Assembly: GCA_005877855.1 (NCBI GenBank)
Contig: VBOF01000249.1
Span: 1 to 8,992, forward strand
DNA length: 8,992 bases
DNA from: Nitrospirota bacterium
Lineage (GTDB): Bacteria > Nitrospirota > Nitrospiria > Nitrospirales > NS-4
Direction of reading: 5' to 3'
The stretch's first letter is position 1, and each line of letters starts with the position of its first letter. The notes under the pieces were generated by a model. It saw nothing but the letters and a program-made list of their open reading frames with translations, did no database searches and had not been told where the DNA came from. Made by a program: the position numbers and the translations under genes. Below are positions 1 through 7,121 of the stretch, one piece after another.

Positions 1-256
1 CGCGGAACACGACGATGATGATCGCCAGCCCCACGGCGGCTTCCCCGGCCGCGATGGCGATCACGAACAGGGACATGATCTGCCCCGCGAGCGAATCCAG
101 ATGATTGGCGAAGGCCACCAGGTTGAGGTTGGCCCCGTTCAGCATGATCTCGACGCACATGAGCACGATGATGAAGTTGCGCCGGACGAGGACCCCGACG
201 AGCCCCGTCACGAACAGCATCGCGCTCACCGCCACATATGCCCCGATGGGGACCAT
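1..256 (-). CDS. nuoK: NADH-quinone oxidoreductase subunit K (partial, 3' end off window)
   Basis: This is the small antiporter-like (MrpC-type) membrane subunit of complex I, part of the proton-translocating arm. I translated it by hand from the ATG at 256..254; 85 codons are visible with no stop before the window edge, against about 100 residues for the family. Three hydrophobic segments can be seen. The two buried glutamates of NuoK are present as E36 in CVEIMLNGANL and E72 in AAGEAAVGLAIII, at the same numbers as E. coli Glu36 and Glu72, which are known to matter for proton pumping. The start lies 3 bases after the nuoJ stop, so the gene is in the same operon and probably translationally coupled. 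Identity is firm; only the C-terminus is unseen. Confidence 0.95.
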   Translation of the reverse strand, partial: MVPIGAYVAVSAMLFVTGLVGVLVRRNFIIVLMCVEIMLNGANLNLVAFANHLDSLAGQIMSLFVIAIAAGEAAVGLAIIIVVFR

Positions 257-259
257 CGT

Positions 260-787
260 TTAACGATCCCCGCCCCTGACTTCGGAATGGATGGGGGTTT
301 TGGCCAGAACGATGGCCCCGACGATGGCGCCCAGCAGGAACACGCCGACGATCTCGAACGGCAACAGGTAGTCGCTGAACATTAAAATCCCGATCGCTGT
401 GCTGTTGCCCACCGCTTCGACGGCCTTGATCGTCGCCGGGCCCTTCATCCCGCTGTAGCGGGAGGCCAGGAGCACCAACAGGAGCTCGACGGTCAACGCA
501 CCGACCCCCACCATGTACCAGGCGTGCCGGTGATGGAAATACCGCTCCTCCGTCTTGAGGTTGAGCAGCATGAGGACGAACAGGTACAGGATCAGGATGG
601 CGCCGGCGTAGATGATGATCTGTACAACCGCCAGGAACTCGGCGTGCAGCAGCACGAAGAGCCCCGCCATGTGTCCAAGGAGCGCGAGCAGGGCGATGCC
701 GCAGTGCACAGGGTTCCGGAGCGTCACCGTCAGCACCCCCGCCGCGAGGCTGACCAGGGCGAAGTAGGCGAAGAAGATCGGCGTCAT
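260..787 (-). CDS. nuoJ: NADH-quinone oxidoreductase subunit J
   Basis: This 175-residue protein is the ND6-like membrane subunit of complex I. It joins the quinone-binding end of the membrane arm to the antiporter subunits. The protein is almost wholly hydrophobic with about five membrane segments. Family landmarks are NPVHCGIALL (residues 25-34), AEFLAVVQIIIYAGAI (49-64, the glycine-bearing third helix that rearranges in turnover, with Tyr60) and LLPFEIVGVFLLGAIVGAIV near the C-terminus. The ATG is 2 bases after the nuoI stop and has no strong Shine-Dalgarno, so it probably depends on translation of nuoI. Length is normal for the family (about 165-185). There is no sign of damage. Confidence 0.96.
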   Translation of the reverse strand: MTPIFFAYFALVSLAAGVLTVTLRNPVHCGIALLALLGHMAGLFVLLHAEFLAVVQIIIYAGAILILYLFVLMLLNLKTEERYFHHRHAWYMVGVGALTVELLLVLLASRYSGMKGPATIKAVEAVGNSTAIGILMFSDYLLPFEIVGVFLLGAIVGAIVLAKTPIHSEVRGGDR

Positions 788-789
788 GC

Positions 790-1380
790 TTAAGAGTCTT
801 GCGGGGGTGTGAGACCTGCGACTTGATGCGGAAACTTATAGCGGTACTGGAAGCTCTCCGCGTCGTTCTTCTCCTGGTTATGGGCGTACAGGTAGCGCTT
901 GGCATCCTCGATGTGCTTCTCCCCGACCTCGTAGAGCCGCTTCTTGTCGAAGATGAGCTGCCGCTTGTCGGCGGTCGCATACTCGTACATCTTGGTCATC
1001 GCCAGCGCGTTGACCGGGCAGGCCTCGACGCAGTAGCCGCAGAAGACGCACTTGGTGATGTCGATGTAGAACTCGGTCGCGTACCGGGACAGGGGACGTT
1101 CCGGATTTTCAGCGCTCACCACCTTGATGCAGCGGGACGGGCAGGCCGCCTCGCAGAGGTCGCAGCCCACGCAGCGCTCCGCGCCGTCGTCGTAGCGAAG
1201 GAGCCCCAGGGCGCCACGATGGGCGTCCGGGATCGTCCGCTTCTCCCGCGGGTACTGGAAGGTGACGGGCTTCACGAACATGTGCGAGAGCACGACCCGC
1301 ATCGCCGTCCGGATCTCGGAGAACGACAGGGCATCCCACACCTCGCGCAACAGGCTTTTCCCCTCGCTCTTGGCCGTCAT
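790..1380 (-). CDS. nuoI: NADH-quinone oxidoreductase subunit I, two [4Fe-4S] ferredoxin-type protein
   Basis: This 196-residue TYKY-type subunit carries the two [4Fe-4S] clusters (N6a, N6b) that pass electrons between NuoG and the terminal cluster N2 in NuoB. The first motif has Cys70, 73, 76 and 80, followed by a proline. The second has Cys111, 114, 117 and 121 in CVFCGYCVEACPVNAL. The N-terminal ~40 residues contain an amphipathic stretch of the sort that lies along the membrane surface at the arm junction. The ATG at 1380..1378 has a good Shine-Dalgarno (AAAGGGG at 1394..1388, 7-base spacer), set in the 18-base gap after nuoG. In most complex I operons nuoH sits between nuoG and nuoI; here there is no room for it. 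Cluster ligands are all intact. Confidence 0.97.
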   Translation of the reverse strand: MTAKSEGKSLLREVWDALSFSEIRTAMRVVLSHMFVKPVTFQYPREKRTIPDAHRGALGLLRYDDGAERCVGCDLCEAACPSRCIKVVSAENPERPLSRYATEFYIDITKCVFCGYCVEACPVNALAMTKMYEYATADKRQLIFDKKRLYEVGEKHIEDAKRYLYAHNQEKNDAESFQYRYKFPHQVAGLTPPQDS

Positions 1381-1398
1381 GCTGAGGCCCCTTTCGCC

Positions 1399-4089
1399 TT
1401 AATGCTTCTCGATCGCGACGCGGGTGAACTTGAATGCCGGCACGCCCGTCGTGGGATCGACGACGCACTCGGCCAAATCTTTAATGGGCGGCTCGTTGAA
1501 ATGCTCGGGGAAGAAGCACGTCCCCCGCGCGAGATCGGGGTTCGCCTCGGTCCGCAGCTCGACTGAGGCCCCCGCCGAGGTCACGCGCACCACGTCCTGG
1601 GGACCGATCTGCAGCTGCGCGAGGTCCTCCGGGTTCATCTGCAGGCGGCCCTTGCTGGGATACAGCTGGACCAGGCCCGACGCGCGTGTGGACAGCTTGC
1701 CTGAATGGTAGAGGACCTGGCCGATCGTGAGGGCGAACGGCCTTGCCCCATCGGCCTCCGAACCGGCGGCGTAGCGGACCGCGACAGTGTGCGCGAAGCC
1801 GTTGCGCAGGTAGCCCTCCGGCGTGGCGATGACGGGCCTGGCTTCGCCGAGATTGTAGTACCCCGGCAGCAGCTTCATGATCTCCCGCTGCACGTCCTGG
1901 GCCGCTTCGTATTCCATCGGATAGCCCAACCCCGTGCCGAGCGCCGCGAAGATCTCCCAATCCGGGCGGGCCTCTTCGTACGGCTCCAGCGCGGGACGGA
2001 CCCGGTTCACCTTTCCTTCCAGGTTCGTGAAGGTGCCGTCCTTCTCGGCGAAGGTGGTCGCCGGCAGCACGACGTGCGCGAGCCGCCCGGTCTCGGTCAG
2101 GAAGGGGTCCTGGCAGACCAGCAACTCGACCTTCTCCAGCGCCTCCCGGACGCCGGTCGAAGCCGGCAAGGTCGCAAGCGGATTTTCGCCCACGAGGTAC
2201 AGCGCCTTGATTCCTCCATCGCGGCAGCGCTTCAAAATCTCCATCAACGTTGCGCTCGGATCAGGCGGCGGCAGCGAGCAGCGCCACGCGGTCGCGAACT
2301 TGCCGCGGGCTTCCTCGTCGCCATAGAGCGCCTGCCCCGGCAAGAGTTCCGGCGCCACTCCCATGTCTACCGCCCCCTGCTCGTTGGCCTCTTCCGGCAG
2401 CGCGCTCACACCGCAACCGGGCCGCGTCAGCTTGCCGGTCACCCAGGCGAGGTCTACGAGGTTCAGGACGCTCGCATAGCCCTCGACCTGCCGCGTCACG
2501 CCTTCGGCGCACAGGATCACGGCCTTCGGCGCCTCGGCATAAAGCCGGACCGACTCGACCGCCACCGCCCGGGACGTCCCGGTCCGGGCCGTCAGCACGT
2601 CCCAAGACAAGCCGCCGACCGCTGCTTTCAGCGCGGCAAAAGCCTCAGGGGCGGCGGTCGTGGCGGCCTCGTCCACCAGATCCTCCTCGACCGCGGCCTT
2701 GACCAGCGCCTGGATGAACGACCGCTCGCTCCCCGCCGCGATCCGCAACGGGTGGGAGGCCAGCTTCGCGATGTTGGTCATCCGCGACGTGGCGACGATC
2801 GCCTGTGCGCCATACACGCGGATCGCCTCTTTCACCCGCAGGCTGGCGACCGGATTCGTCTCGGTGATGTCGGTCCCGATGAGCAGGAGCACGTTGGCCT
2901 TCGTGATCTCTTCATAGCCGTTCATCACCCGGCCGACGCCGGCGGCGTGCTGGAGGGCCCGGGTGAAGTTCAGATGGCCGTAGCGGGCGCTGCTGTCCAC
3001 CTGATTGGTGCCGATCGCCGTGCGCATCAGCTTCTGGAACAGGTAGAGTTCCTCGTTCGTGCAGCGGGCGGTGATGAGTCCCGCGATCGCGTTGGGGCCG
3101 TGCTGGGCCTTGAGGGCCTTCAGCCGCCCGATCACCGTGTCCATGACTTCGAACCACGAGCGCGGCGCGAACCCTTCTTCCGTGCGGACCAACGGGGCGC
3201 CCAGCCGTTCCTTGCTGTCGATATACTGGAACCCGAACCGCCCGCGCACGCACAGGCCCCCGTGACCCTTGGCGGTCTCCGCGCGATCGCCCCACTTGTT
3301 CTTCCAGGAGAGCGGCGACGTCACCCGCTGGACGCCCTTCCCGCTGGTCTCGATGTACATCTGGCATCCGTCGGCGCAGTAGGCGCACGTGCTCGTTGTC
3401 TTCTTCAACTGCCACGGCTTGTAGACGTACTTGGAATACTTGTTCGTGATGGCGCCCACGGGGCAGACCGCCAGGCAGTCCCCGCAGAACTCGCAGACGA
3501 GGCCCTCGTCCCCCTTGGCCACCACGTGTGTGGTCCCCTCTTTCTTGAAGAACTGCAGGGCGTCCACCATCTGCACGTCCTTGCAGATGTTGATGCACTC
3601 CCCGCACAGGATACAGCGGTTCATGTTGAAGTCGAGCACGAGGCTGCGCCGGTCTTCAGGCAGGCCCTTGGGCTTGGCGTTGACGAGGTTCGTGACGCCG
3701 TGCTGGAAGGCCATGTCCTGCAACTCGCAATGGCCGTCGGCGTCGCAGACCGGGCAGTCCAGGGGGTGGACCGTGAGGTGCTTCTCCACCGCCTTCTTGC
3801 GGGCCAGAAAGAGATCCTCTCCCTCGCACCGCACCACCATGCCCGCCTCGGCCTTGGCGGTGCAGGACCGCACCGGGGCCTTCTTGCCCTCCACCATCAC
3901 GAGGCACATCCCGCAGGAGCCGAACGGGTCGAAAGTGTAGTGATAGCACATCGCCGGGATAGTCTTGCCGGTCTGGGAGATCACGTCGTAGAGCGAGACT
4001 CCCTGCTTCGCCTCGACCTGCTGGCCGTCGACGGTCAGCCGGATGGGAGGGGCCTCGACATCCGGCGATGTGACTGGTTTCAGCGCCAT
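1399..4089 (-). CDS. nuoG: NADH-quinone oxidoreductase subunit G, formate dehydrogenase-like form
   Basis: This is the large iron-sulfur subunit of the complex I peripheral arm, 896 residues from the chosen ATG. Numbering below is from that start. Order: [2Fe-2S] domain (Cys48, 59, 62, 76); His-Cys3 cluster (His108, Cys112, 115, 121); two full ferredoxin motifs (Cys159, 162, 165, 169 and Cys199, 202, 205, 209); an N7-type [4Fe-4S] site (Cys235, 238, 242, 280); a molybdopterin-oxidoreductase body; and a C-terminal molybdopterin-binding-like domain. The layout matches formate dehydrogenase alpha subunits more than E. coli NuoG, which has one cluster where this has two. The formate dehydrogenase active-site positions are altered (Arg282, Gly371, Pro565; His372 kept), so formate oxidation is unlikely. 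I chose 4089 over an in-frame ATG at 4125 because 4125 lies inside nuoD, has a poorly spaced GGGA and adds 12 residues unlike the family, while 4089 has AGG 7 bases upstream and follows the nuoD stop by 4 bases. Confidence 0.93.
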   Translation of the reverse strand: MALKPVTSPDVEAPPIRLTVDGQQVEAKQGVSLYDVISQTGKTIPAMCYHYTFDPFGSCGMCLVMVEGKKAPVRSCTAKAEAGMVVRCEGEDLFLARKKAVEKHLTVHPLDCPVCDADGHCELQDMAFQHGVTNLVNAKPKGLPEDRRSLVLDFNMNRCILCGECINICKDVQMVDALQFFKKEGTTHVVAKGDEGLVCEFCGDCLAVCPVGAITNKYSKYVYKPWQLKKTTSTCAYCADGCQMYIETSGKGVQRVTSPLSWKNKWGDRAETAKGHGGLCVRGRFGFQYIDSKERLGAPLVRTEEGFAPRSWFEVMDTVIGRLKALKAQHGPNAIAGLITARCTNEELYLFQKLMRTAIGTNQVDSSARYGHLNFTRALQHAAGVGRVMNGYEEITKANVLLLIGTDITETNPVASLRVKEAIRVYGAQAIVATSRMTNIAKLASHPLRIAAGSERSFIQALVKAAVEEDLVDEAATTAAPEAFAALKAAVGGLSWDVLTARTGTSRAVAVESVRLYAEAPKAVILCAEGVTRQVEGYASVLNLVDLAWVTGKLTRPGCGVSALPEEANEQGAVDMGVAPELLPGQALYGDEEARGKFATAWRCSLPPPDPSATLMEILKRCRDGGIKALYLVGENPLATLPASTGVREALEKVELLVCQDPFLTETGRLAHVVLPATTFAEKDGTFTNLEGKVNRVRPALEPYEEARPDWEIFAALGTGLGYPMEYEAAQDVQREIMKLLPGYYNLGEARPVIATPEGYLRNGFAHTVAVRYAAGSEADGARPFALTIGQVLYHSGKLSTRASGLVQLYPSKGRLQMNPEDLAQLQIGPQDVVRVTSAGASVELRTEANPDLARGTCFFPEHFNEPPIKDLAECVVDPTTGVPAFKFTRVAIEKH

Positions 4090-4093
4090 GCCA

Positions 4094-5344
4094 TTACCTA
4101 TCGCACTCGCCCATAACGATGTCATACGTCCCGAAGATCGTCACGATGTCGGCGATCATGTAGCCGCGGGCCATGAAATCGAACGCGCCCATATGAATGA
4201 AGGACGGGGCGCGGATCTTCAGACGGTAGGGCTTCCCTCCGCCGTCGCTGACGATGTAGAACCCCAGCTCGCCCTTGGCGGCCTCGGTCCCGCAGTAGAT
4301 CTCCCCCTTCGGGGCATCGAAGCCCTGGGAGAACAGCTTGAACTGCTGGATCATGCTGGCCAGGTCATTGAAGACCTTGTCCTTGGGGGGCAAGGTCACG
4401 CTCGGCATGTCGGCCATGACCGGCCCGTCGGGGATCTTCTCCAGGAGTTGCTTGACCATGTTCCGGCTCTGCCGCATCTCCTCGACGCGGACCCAGTACC
4501 GGTCGTACGTGTCGCCGTTCTTGCCGACCGGCACGCTCCACTGGCACTCGCCGTACGCGGCGTAGGGCTCGAACTTGCGCAGGTCATAGTCCACGCTGGA
4601 CCCGCGCAGCGTCGGCCCGCTCAATCCGAAGTTGATGGCGTCCTCGGCCGAGATCACCGCCACGCCCTTGGTGCGGGAGAGCCAGATCCGGTTGGTGTCC
4701 AAGAAGGTGATGTACTCGTCCAGCTTCGGGGGGAAGTAGTCGCAGAACTGGCGCAGCTTTTCGACCAGGTCCGGCGTGAAGTCCCGCTCGACGCCCCCGA
4801 TCCGGTACCAGCTCGTGGTCAGCCGCGCCCCGCAGAGCTCGTCGAAGAAGTCCAGGAGGATCTCCCGGTCGCGGAAGGTGTAGAAGAACACCGTCATCGC
4901 GCCGATGTCCAGCGCCTGCGTGCCAAGCCAGAACAGGTGCCCGATGATCCGCTGCACCTCGGCCACGATCGTGCGCAGGTACTCCGCGCGCGGCGGCACT
5001 TTTAAATCCAGCAGCTTCTCGACAGCCCGGCAGTAGGCAAAGTTGTTGTACATCGCGCAGACGTAGTCCAGGCGGTCCGTGTGGGGGATGAACTGGTGGT
5101 AGGTGCCGTCCTCCGCCAGCTTCTCCACGCCCCGGTGCAGAAACCCCATGACCGGCGTCGCCTTGACGATCCGCTCGCCCTCCAGGGACAGCACAATCTT
5201 CAGCACGCCGTGCGTGCTGGGGTGCTGGGGCCCCATGTTGAGCATCATCTCCTCGGTGCGCAGCGTCGGCAGCGTGGGATTCGCCGGATGCTCCGGGTCC
5301 ACCTTATAGACGGTCGTGCGCTGGTCTTCCAATGGCTGTGGCAT
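4094..5344 (-). CDS. nuoD: NADH-quinone oxidoreductase subunit D (49 kDa)
   Basis: This 416-residue subunit, with NuoB, forms the quinone-reduction site at the base of the peripheral arm. It descends from the large subunit of [NiFe] hydrogenases but has lost the metal ligands. Landmarks are GPQHPSTHG (residues 38-46), the loop that lines the quinone headgroup pocket, and RLDYV with Tyr94, matching the quinone-binding tyrosine of the family. Others are ELCGARLTTSWYRIGG in the middle and the usual C-terminal MGECDR ending. It is not fused to NuoC, unlike in E. coli. The ATG at 5344 has AAGGA just upstream and follows the nuoC stop by 6 bases. Downstream, nuoE and nuoF would normally follow; nuoG follows directly. 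Confidence 0.97.
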   Translation of the reverse strand: MPQPLEDQRTTVYKVDPEHPANPTLPTLRTEEMMLNMGPQHPSTHGVLKIVLSLEGERIVKATPVMGFLHRGVEKLAEDGTYHQFIPHTDRLDYVCAMYNNFAYCRAVEKLLDLKVPPRAEYLRTIVAEVQRIIGHLFWLGTQALDIGAMTVFFYTFRDREILLDFFDELCGARLTTSWYRIGGVERDFTPDLVEKLRQFCDYFPPKLDEYITFLDTNRIWLSRTKGVAVISAEDAINFGLSGPTLRGSSVDYDLRKFEPYAAYGECQWSVPVGKNGDTYDRYWVRVEEMRQSRNMVKQLLEKIPDGPVMADMPSVTLPPKDKVFNDLASMIQQFKLFSQGFDAPKGEIYCGTEAAKGELGFYIVSDGGGKPYRLKIRAPSFIHMGAFDFMARGYMIADIVTIFGTYDIVMGECDR

Positions 5345-5350
5345 GAGTCC

Positions 5351-5848
5351 TTATCCAGTCTTCTCTCCGATGAAGGTGAACGTGTCGCGCCACCCCTTGC
5401 CGCGCACGGGAAAATCCTTCCGCAAGGGATAGCCTTCCGGGAAATCATCCGGGAGCAGGACCCGCACGAGGTTCGGATGGTTCCGGAACCGGATCCCCAT
5501 CATGTCGTACACCTCGCGCTCCATGAAATCGGCCCCCTTCCAGATGTCGGTCATGGAGTCCACCACGCAATCGTCTTCCGGCACCCGCGTCTTCACGCGG
5601 ATCCGCCGCTTGCGCCGGATCGAGTAGAACTCGTAGACGACCTCGAACCGCTCGGGGTGGTCTGGCCAGTCCACGGAGCTCACATGCACGATGTAGTCGT
5701 AGTCCAGTCCGGGGTCGTCGTGCAGGTACCGGCAGACCGCGTGCAGGCTCTCCCGCTTTACGTGGATGGTCAGGTCGCCCCGCCACTCGACGGCGTTCTG
5801 GATGGCTTCGGGGAAAGCCTGTTGGATCTTCTGAGCGTCGGGGTGCAT
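5351..5848 (-). CDS. nuoC: NADH-quinone oxidoreductase subunit C (30 kDa)
   Basis: This 165-residue hydrophilic subunit of the peripheral arm packs against NuoD and NuoB and binds no cofactor. The family signature is clear: EREVYDMMGIRF at residues 110-121, then HPNLVRVLLPDDFPEGYPLR (124-143) and KDFP. The N-terminal ~60 residues carry the usual alpha/beta fold region ending in VSSVDWPDHPERFEVVYEF. It is a stand-alone NuoC at the short end of the family's usual length. The ATG at 5848 lies 3 bases after the nuoB stop with a modest AAGG upstream, consistent with translational coupling. Confidence 0.96.
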   Translation of the reverse strand: MHPDAQKIQQAFPEAIQNAVEWRGDLTIHVKRESLHAVCRYLHDDPGLDYDYIVHVSSVDWPDHPERFEVVYEFYSIRRKRRIRVKTRVPEDDCVVDSMTDIWKGADFMEREVYDMMGIRFRNHPNLVRVLLPDDFPEGYPLRKDFPVRGKGWRDTFTFIGEKTG

Positions 5849-5851
5849 CGG

Positions 5852-6403
5852 TCAGGCCTTCACCGCCTCCGGCGGCTTCTTGGAGAACACGCCCCGCTGC
5901 ATGATCTGCTCCTGGAGCTTGAGGATGCCGTCGAACAGGGCCTCGGGCGTGGGCGGGCAGCCCGGCACATACATGTCGACGGGGATGAACCGATCGACCC
6001 CCTGCACGACGCTGTAGCTGTCGTAGATGTTGCCGGAGGTCGCGCACGACCCCATCGCGATCACGTAGCGCGGCTCCGGCATCTGATCGTAGATCTTCCG
6101 GATCACCGGCGCCATCCGCACGCACACCGTGCCGGCCACGATCATGAGGTCGGACTGCCGCGGCGACGCGCGAAAGACGCCGGCGCCGTACCGATCGATG
6201 TCGTAGCGCGAGGAGACCGCGGCGATCATTTCGATGGCGCAGCAGGCAAGGCCGAAAGTCATCGGCCAGAGCGACCCTTTGCGGGCCCAGTTGACGGCCT
6301 TCTCCAGCGTGGTCAGGATGATCCCCGGATCCCCGTCCTTCTGATGGCCGCGCGCGACCTGGATGAGATTCGGCGCCGGTTCGTTCTTCCCGGTCAGTCC
6401 CAT
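5852..6403 (-). CDS. nuoB: NADH-quinone oxidoreductase subunit B (PSST), cluster N2 carrier
   Basis: This subunit holds cluster N2, the [4Fe-4S] centre that hands electrons to quinone. It is 183 residues from the chosen start. The unusual ligand set is intact: tandem Cys54-Cys55 in LACCAIEM, Cys120 in GSCATSGN, and Cys149 in VPGCPPTPE. The open frame extends upstream to 6514, but those 37 residues are Arg-rich out-of-frame reading of nuoA. The ATG at 6403..6401 has GGGG 7 bases upstream (6414..6411) and gives a family-like N-terminus. It overlaps the nuoA end by 10 bases, typical of coupled nuo genes. Identity is certain; the start is well supported. Confidence 0.97.
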   Translation of the reverse strand: MGLTGKNEPAPNLIQVARGHQKDGDPGIILTTLEKAVNWARKGSLWPMTFGLACCAIEMIAAVSSRYDIDRYGAGVFRASPRQSDLMIVAGTVCVRMAPVIRKIYDQMPEPRYVIAMGSCATSGNIYDSYSVVQGVDRFIPVDMYVPGCPPTPEALFDGILKLQEQIMQRGVFSKKPPEAVKA

Positions 6404-6777
6404 TCCAGCGCCCCTTTCTTCCAGGCATAGACATAGCCGACGACGAACAGCGCGATGAAGATCAACATCTCCACCATGCCGATCACGCCGATCCGGTCGA
6501 ACGCGACGGCCCACGGGTACAGAAACACGATTTCAATGTCGAAGATCACGAACAGCATCGCGATGATGTAGTAGCGGACCGGAAACGGCATCCGTGCATC
6601 GGAGAAGGGTTCACTCCCGCACTCGTACGGGCTGAGTTTTTCCGGGTCAGGCAGTTTCGGCTGGAGAAGGTGACTCAGGACCAGCGTGCCTGCCCCGAAC
6701 GCAAACGCCACCCCGATGAACACCAGGATCGGGAAATAGTTCGAAAGATAGGACAGCAGATGCGCAGGACCATCCAC
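6394..6777 (-). CDS. nuoA: NADH-quinone oxidoreductase subunit A
   Basis: This 127-residue ND3-like membrane subunit is the first gene of the operon. Three membrane helices can be seen at about residues 14-36, 67-88 and 98-118. The long loop after helix 1, near the quinone channel, carries the conserved YECGSEP (51-57) with Cys53. Helix 2 carries FDIEIVFLYPWA (79-90). The start is GTG at 6777..6775, preceded by a perfect AAGGAGG at 6791..6785 with a 7-base spacer. The ATG four bases further in is in another frame. The C-terminus overlaps nuoB by 10 bases. Confidence 0.96.
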   Translation of the reverse strand: MDGPAHLLSYLSNYFPILVFIGVAFAFGAGTLVLSHLLQPKLPDPEKLSPYECGSEPFSDARMPFPVRYYIIAMLFVIFDIEIVFLYPWAVAFDRIGVIGMVEMLIFIALFVVGYVYAWKKGALEWD

Positions 6778-6784
6778 TTTTTCG

Positions 6785-6791
6785 CCTCCTT
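6785..6791 (-). promoter_or_regulatory. Strong ribosome binding site of nuoA
   Basis: AAGGAGG on the minus strand, 7 bases before the GTG at 6777..6775. It fixes a GTG start for nuoA, because no in-frame ATG lies nearby. It is the best Shine-Dalgarno in the operon, as expected for the leading gene. Confidence 0.8.
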
Positions 6792-6819
6792 AACACCAAG
6801 ACTTAACAATGGAAAAAAC

Positions 6820-6849
6820 AGTCTAACATCGCGTTTTCAAACAAAGCAA
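6820..6849 (-). promoter_or_regulatory. Candidate sigma70-like promoter for the nuo operon
   Basis: On the minus strand a TTGCTT (-35, 6849..6844) is followed after 18 bases by TAGACT (-10, 6825..6820). Each matches 4 of 6 consensus positions. Transcription would begin near 6813, giving a leader of about 36 bases that includes the AAGGAGG. The stretch from about 6790 to 6870 is clearly richer in A and T than the flanking genes, which fits a promoter. The match is modest and a different sigma factor or upstream start is possible. Confidence 0.3.
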
Positions 6850-6887
6850 GCAACCAAAAGACCCATAAACCGCGCTTTGGATGGGCC

Positions 6888-7121
6888 TTACGGCTTCTCA
6901 GACGATGCCCGGCGGGCTACTTTCTCCGGCGGGGTACGAAGATCCCGTGGCGGCTGGCCTGAACCTGCCTCCCATTGCTCTGTCAGCGGTTCAGCCGTTT
7001 TTGTCCTTCGATGAATCTGCGTACGGACCCGCTTGGAGGTGGTCTTGCCGAAGTCAGGTGGGTCCGGCTGGTTGGTCAACGTCCTTTGATCAAGCTTGGC
7101 CATGCCGCGCTTTTTTTCCAT
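6888..7121 (-). CDS. Doubtful small basic hypothetical protein (77 aa)
   Basis: This minus-strand frame begins with ATG at 7121, 6 bases after the TAG of the exported-protein gene, and ends with TAA at 6890..6888. The product would be hydrophilic and rich in Arg, Lys, Pro and Thr, with no membrane segment, cysteine or motif I recognise. In favour: its position directly after a co-directional gene would allow coupling, and about 63 percent of third positions are G or C by my count. Against: there is no real Shine-Dalgarno, the low-complexity composition is typical of chance frames in GC-rich DNA, and plus-strand frames of similar length overlap it. Starting at the second methionine (7103) would give 71 residues. 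Its end lies about 40 bases from the candidate nuo promoter. Confidence 0.3.
   Translation of the reverse strand: MEKKRGMAKLDQRTLTNQPDPPDFGKTTSKRVRTQIHRRTKTAEPLTEQWEAGSGQPPRDLRTPPEKVARRASSEKP

Noticed and set aside
1399..4089. Annotating this gene as a catalytic formate dehydrogenase (fdhA)
   Set aside because: The Sec/Cys, Lys and Arg active-site positions are Gly, Arg and Pro, and the gene is embedded between nuoD and nuoI in a complex I operon.
1705..4116. 803-codon open frame on the plus strand opposite nuoG
   Set aside because: It is antisense to a strongly recognised gene. Its product is Arg/His/Leu/Asp-rich with no known motif, as expected for the mirror frame of high-GC coding sequence.
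4090..4125. Upstream ATG for nuoG at 4125 adding 12 residues
   Set aside because: The extra residues come from reading nuoD out of frame, the nearby GGGA is only 3 bases from that ATG, and the later ATG at 4089 fits the family N-terminus.
4043..6430. Long plus-strand frames opposite nuoD, nuoC and nuoB (4043-5005 and 5081-6430)
   Set aside because: Their products have the same shadow-type composition, and the opposite strand carries nuo genes with intact cluster and quinone-site motifs.
5445..6434. 329-codon minus-strand frame spanning nuoB and part of nuoC
   Set aside because: It is an Arg/Gly/Pro-rich out-of-frame reading of nuoB and nuoC, both of which are intact in other frames.
6909..6933. 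Two direct copies of CCGGCGGG
   Set aside because: Eight-base GC-rich repeats are expected by chance at this composition; only two copies occur and no mobile-element feature surrounds them.
6988..7004. Hairpin-like GCGGTTCAGCCG followed by five T on the plus strand
   Set aside because: The stem is only 3-4 bp, and no plus-strand gene ends upstream of it, so it is unlikely to be a terminator.
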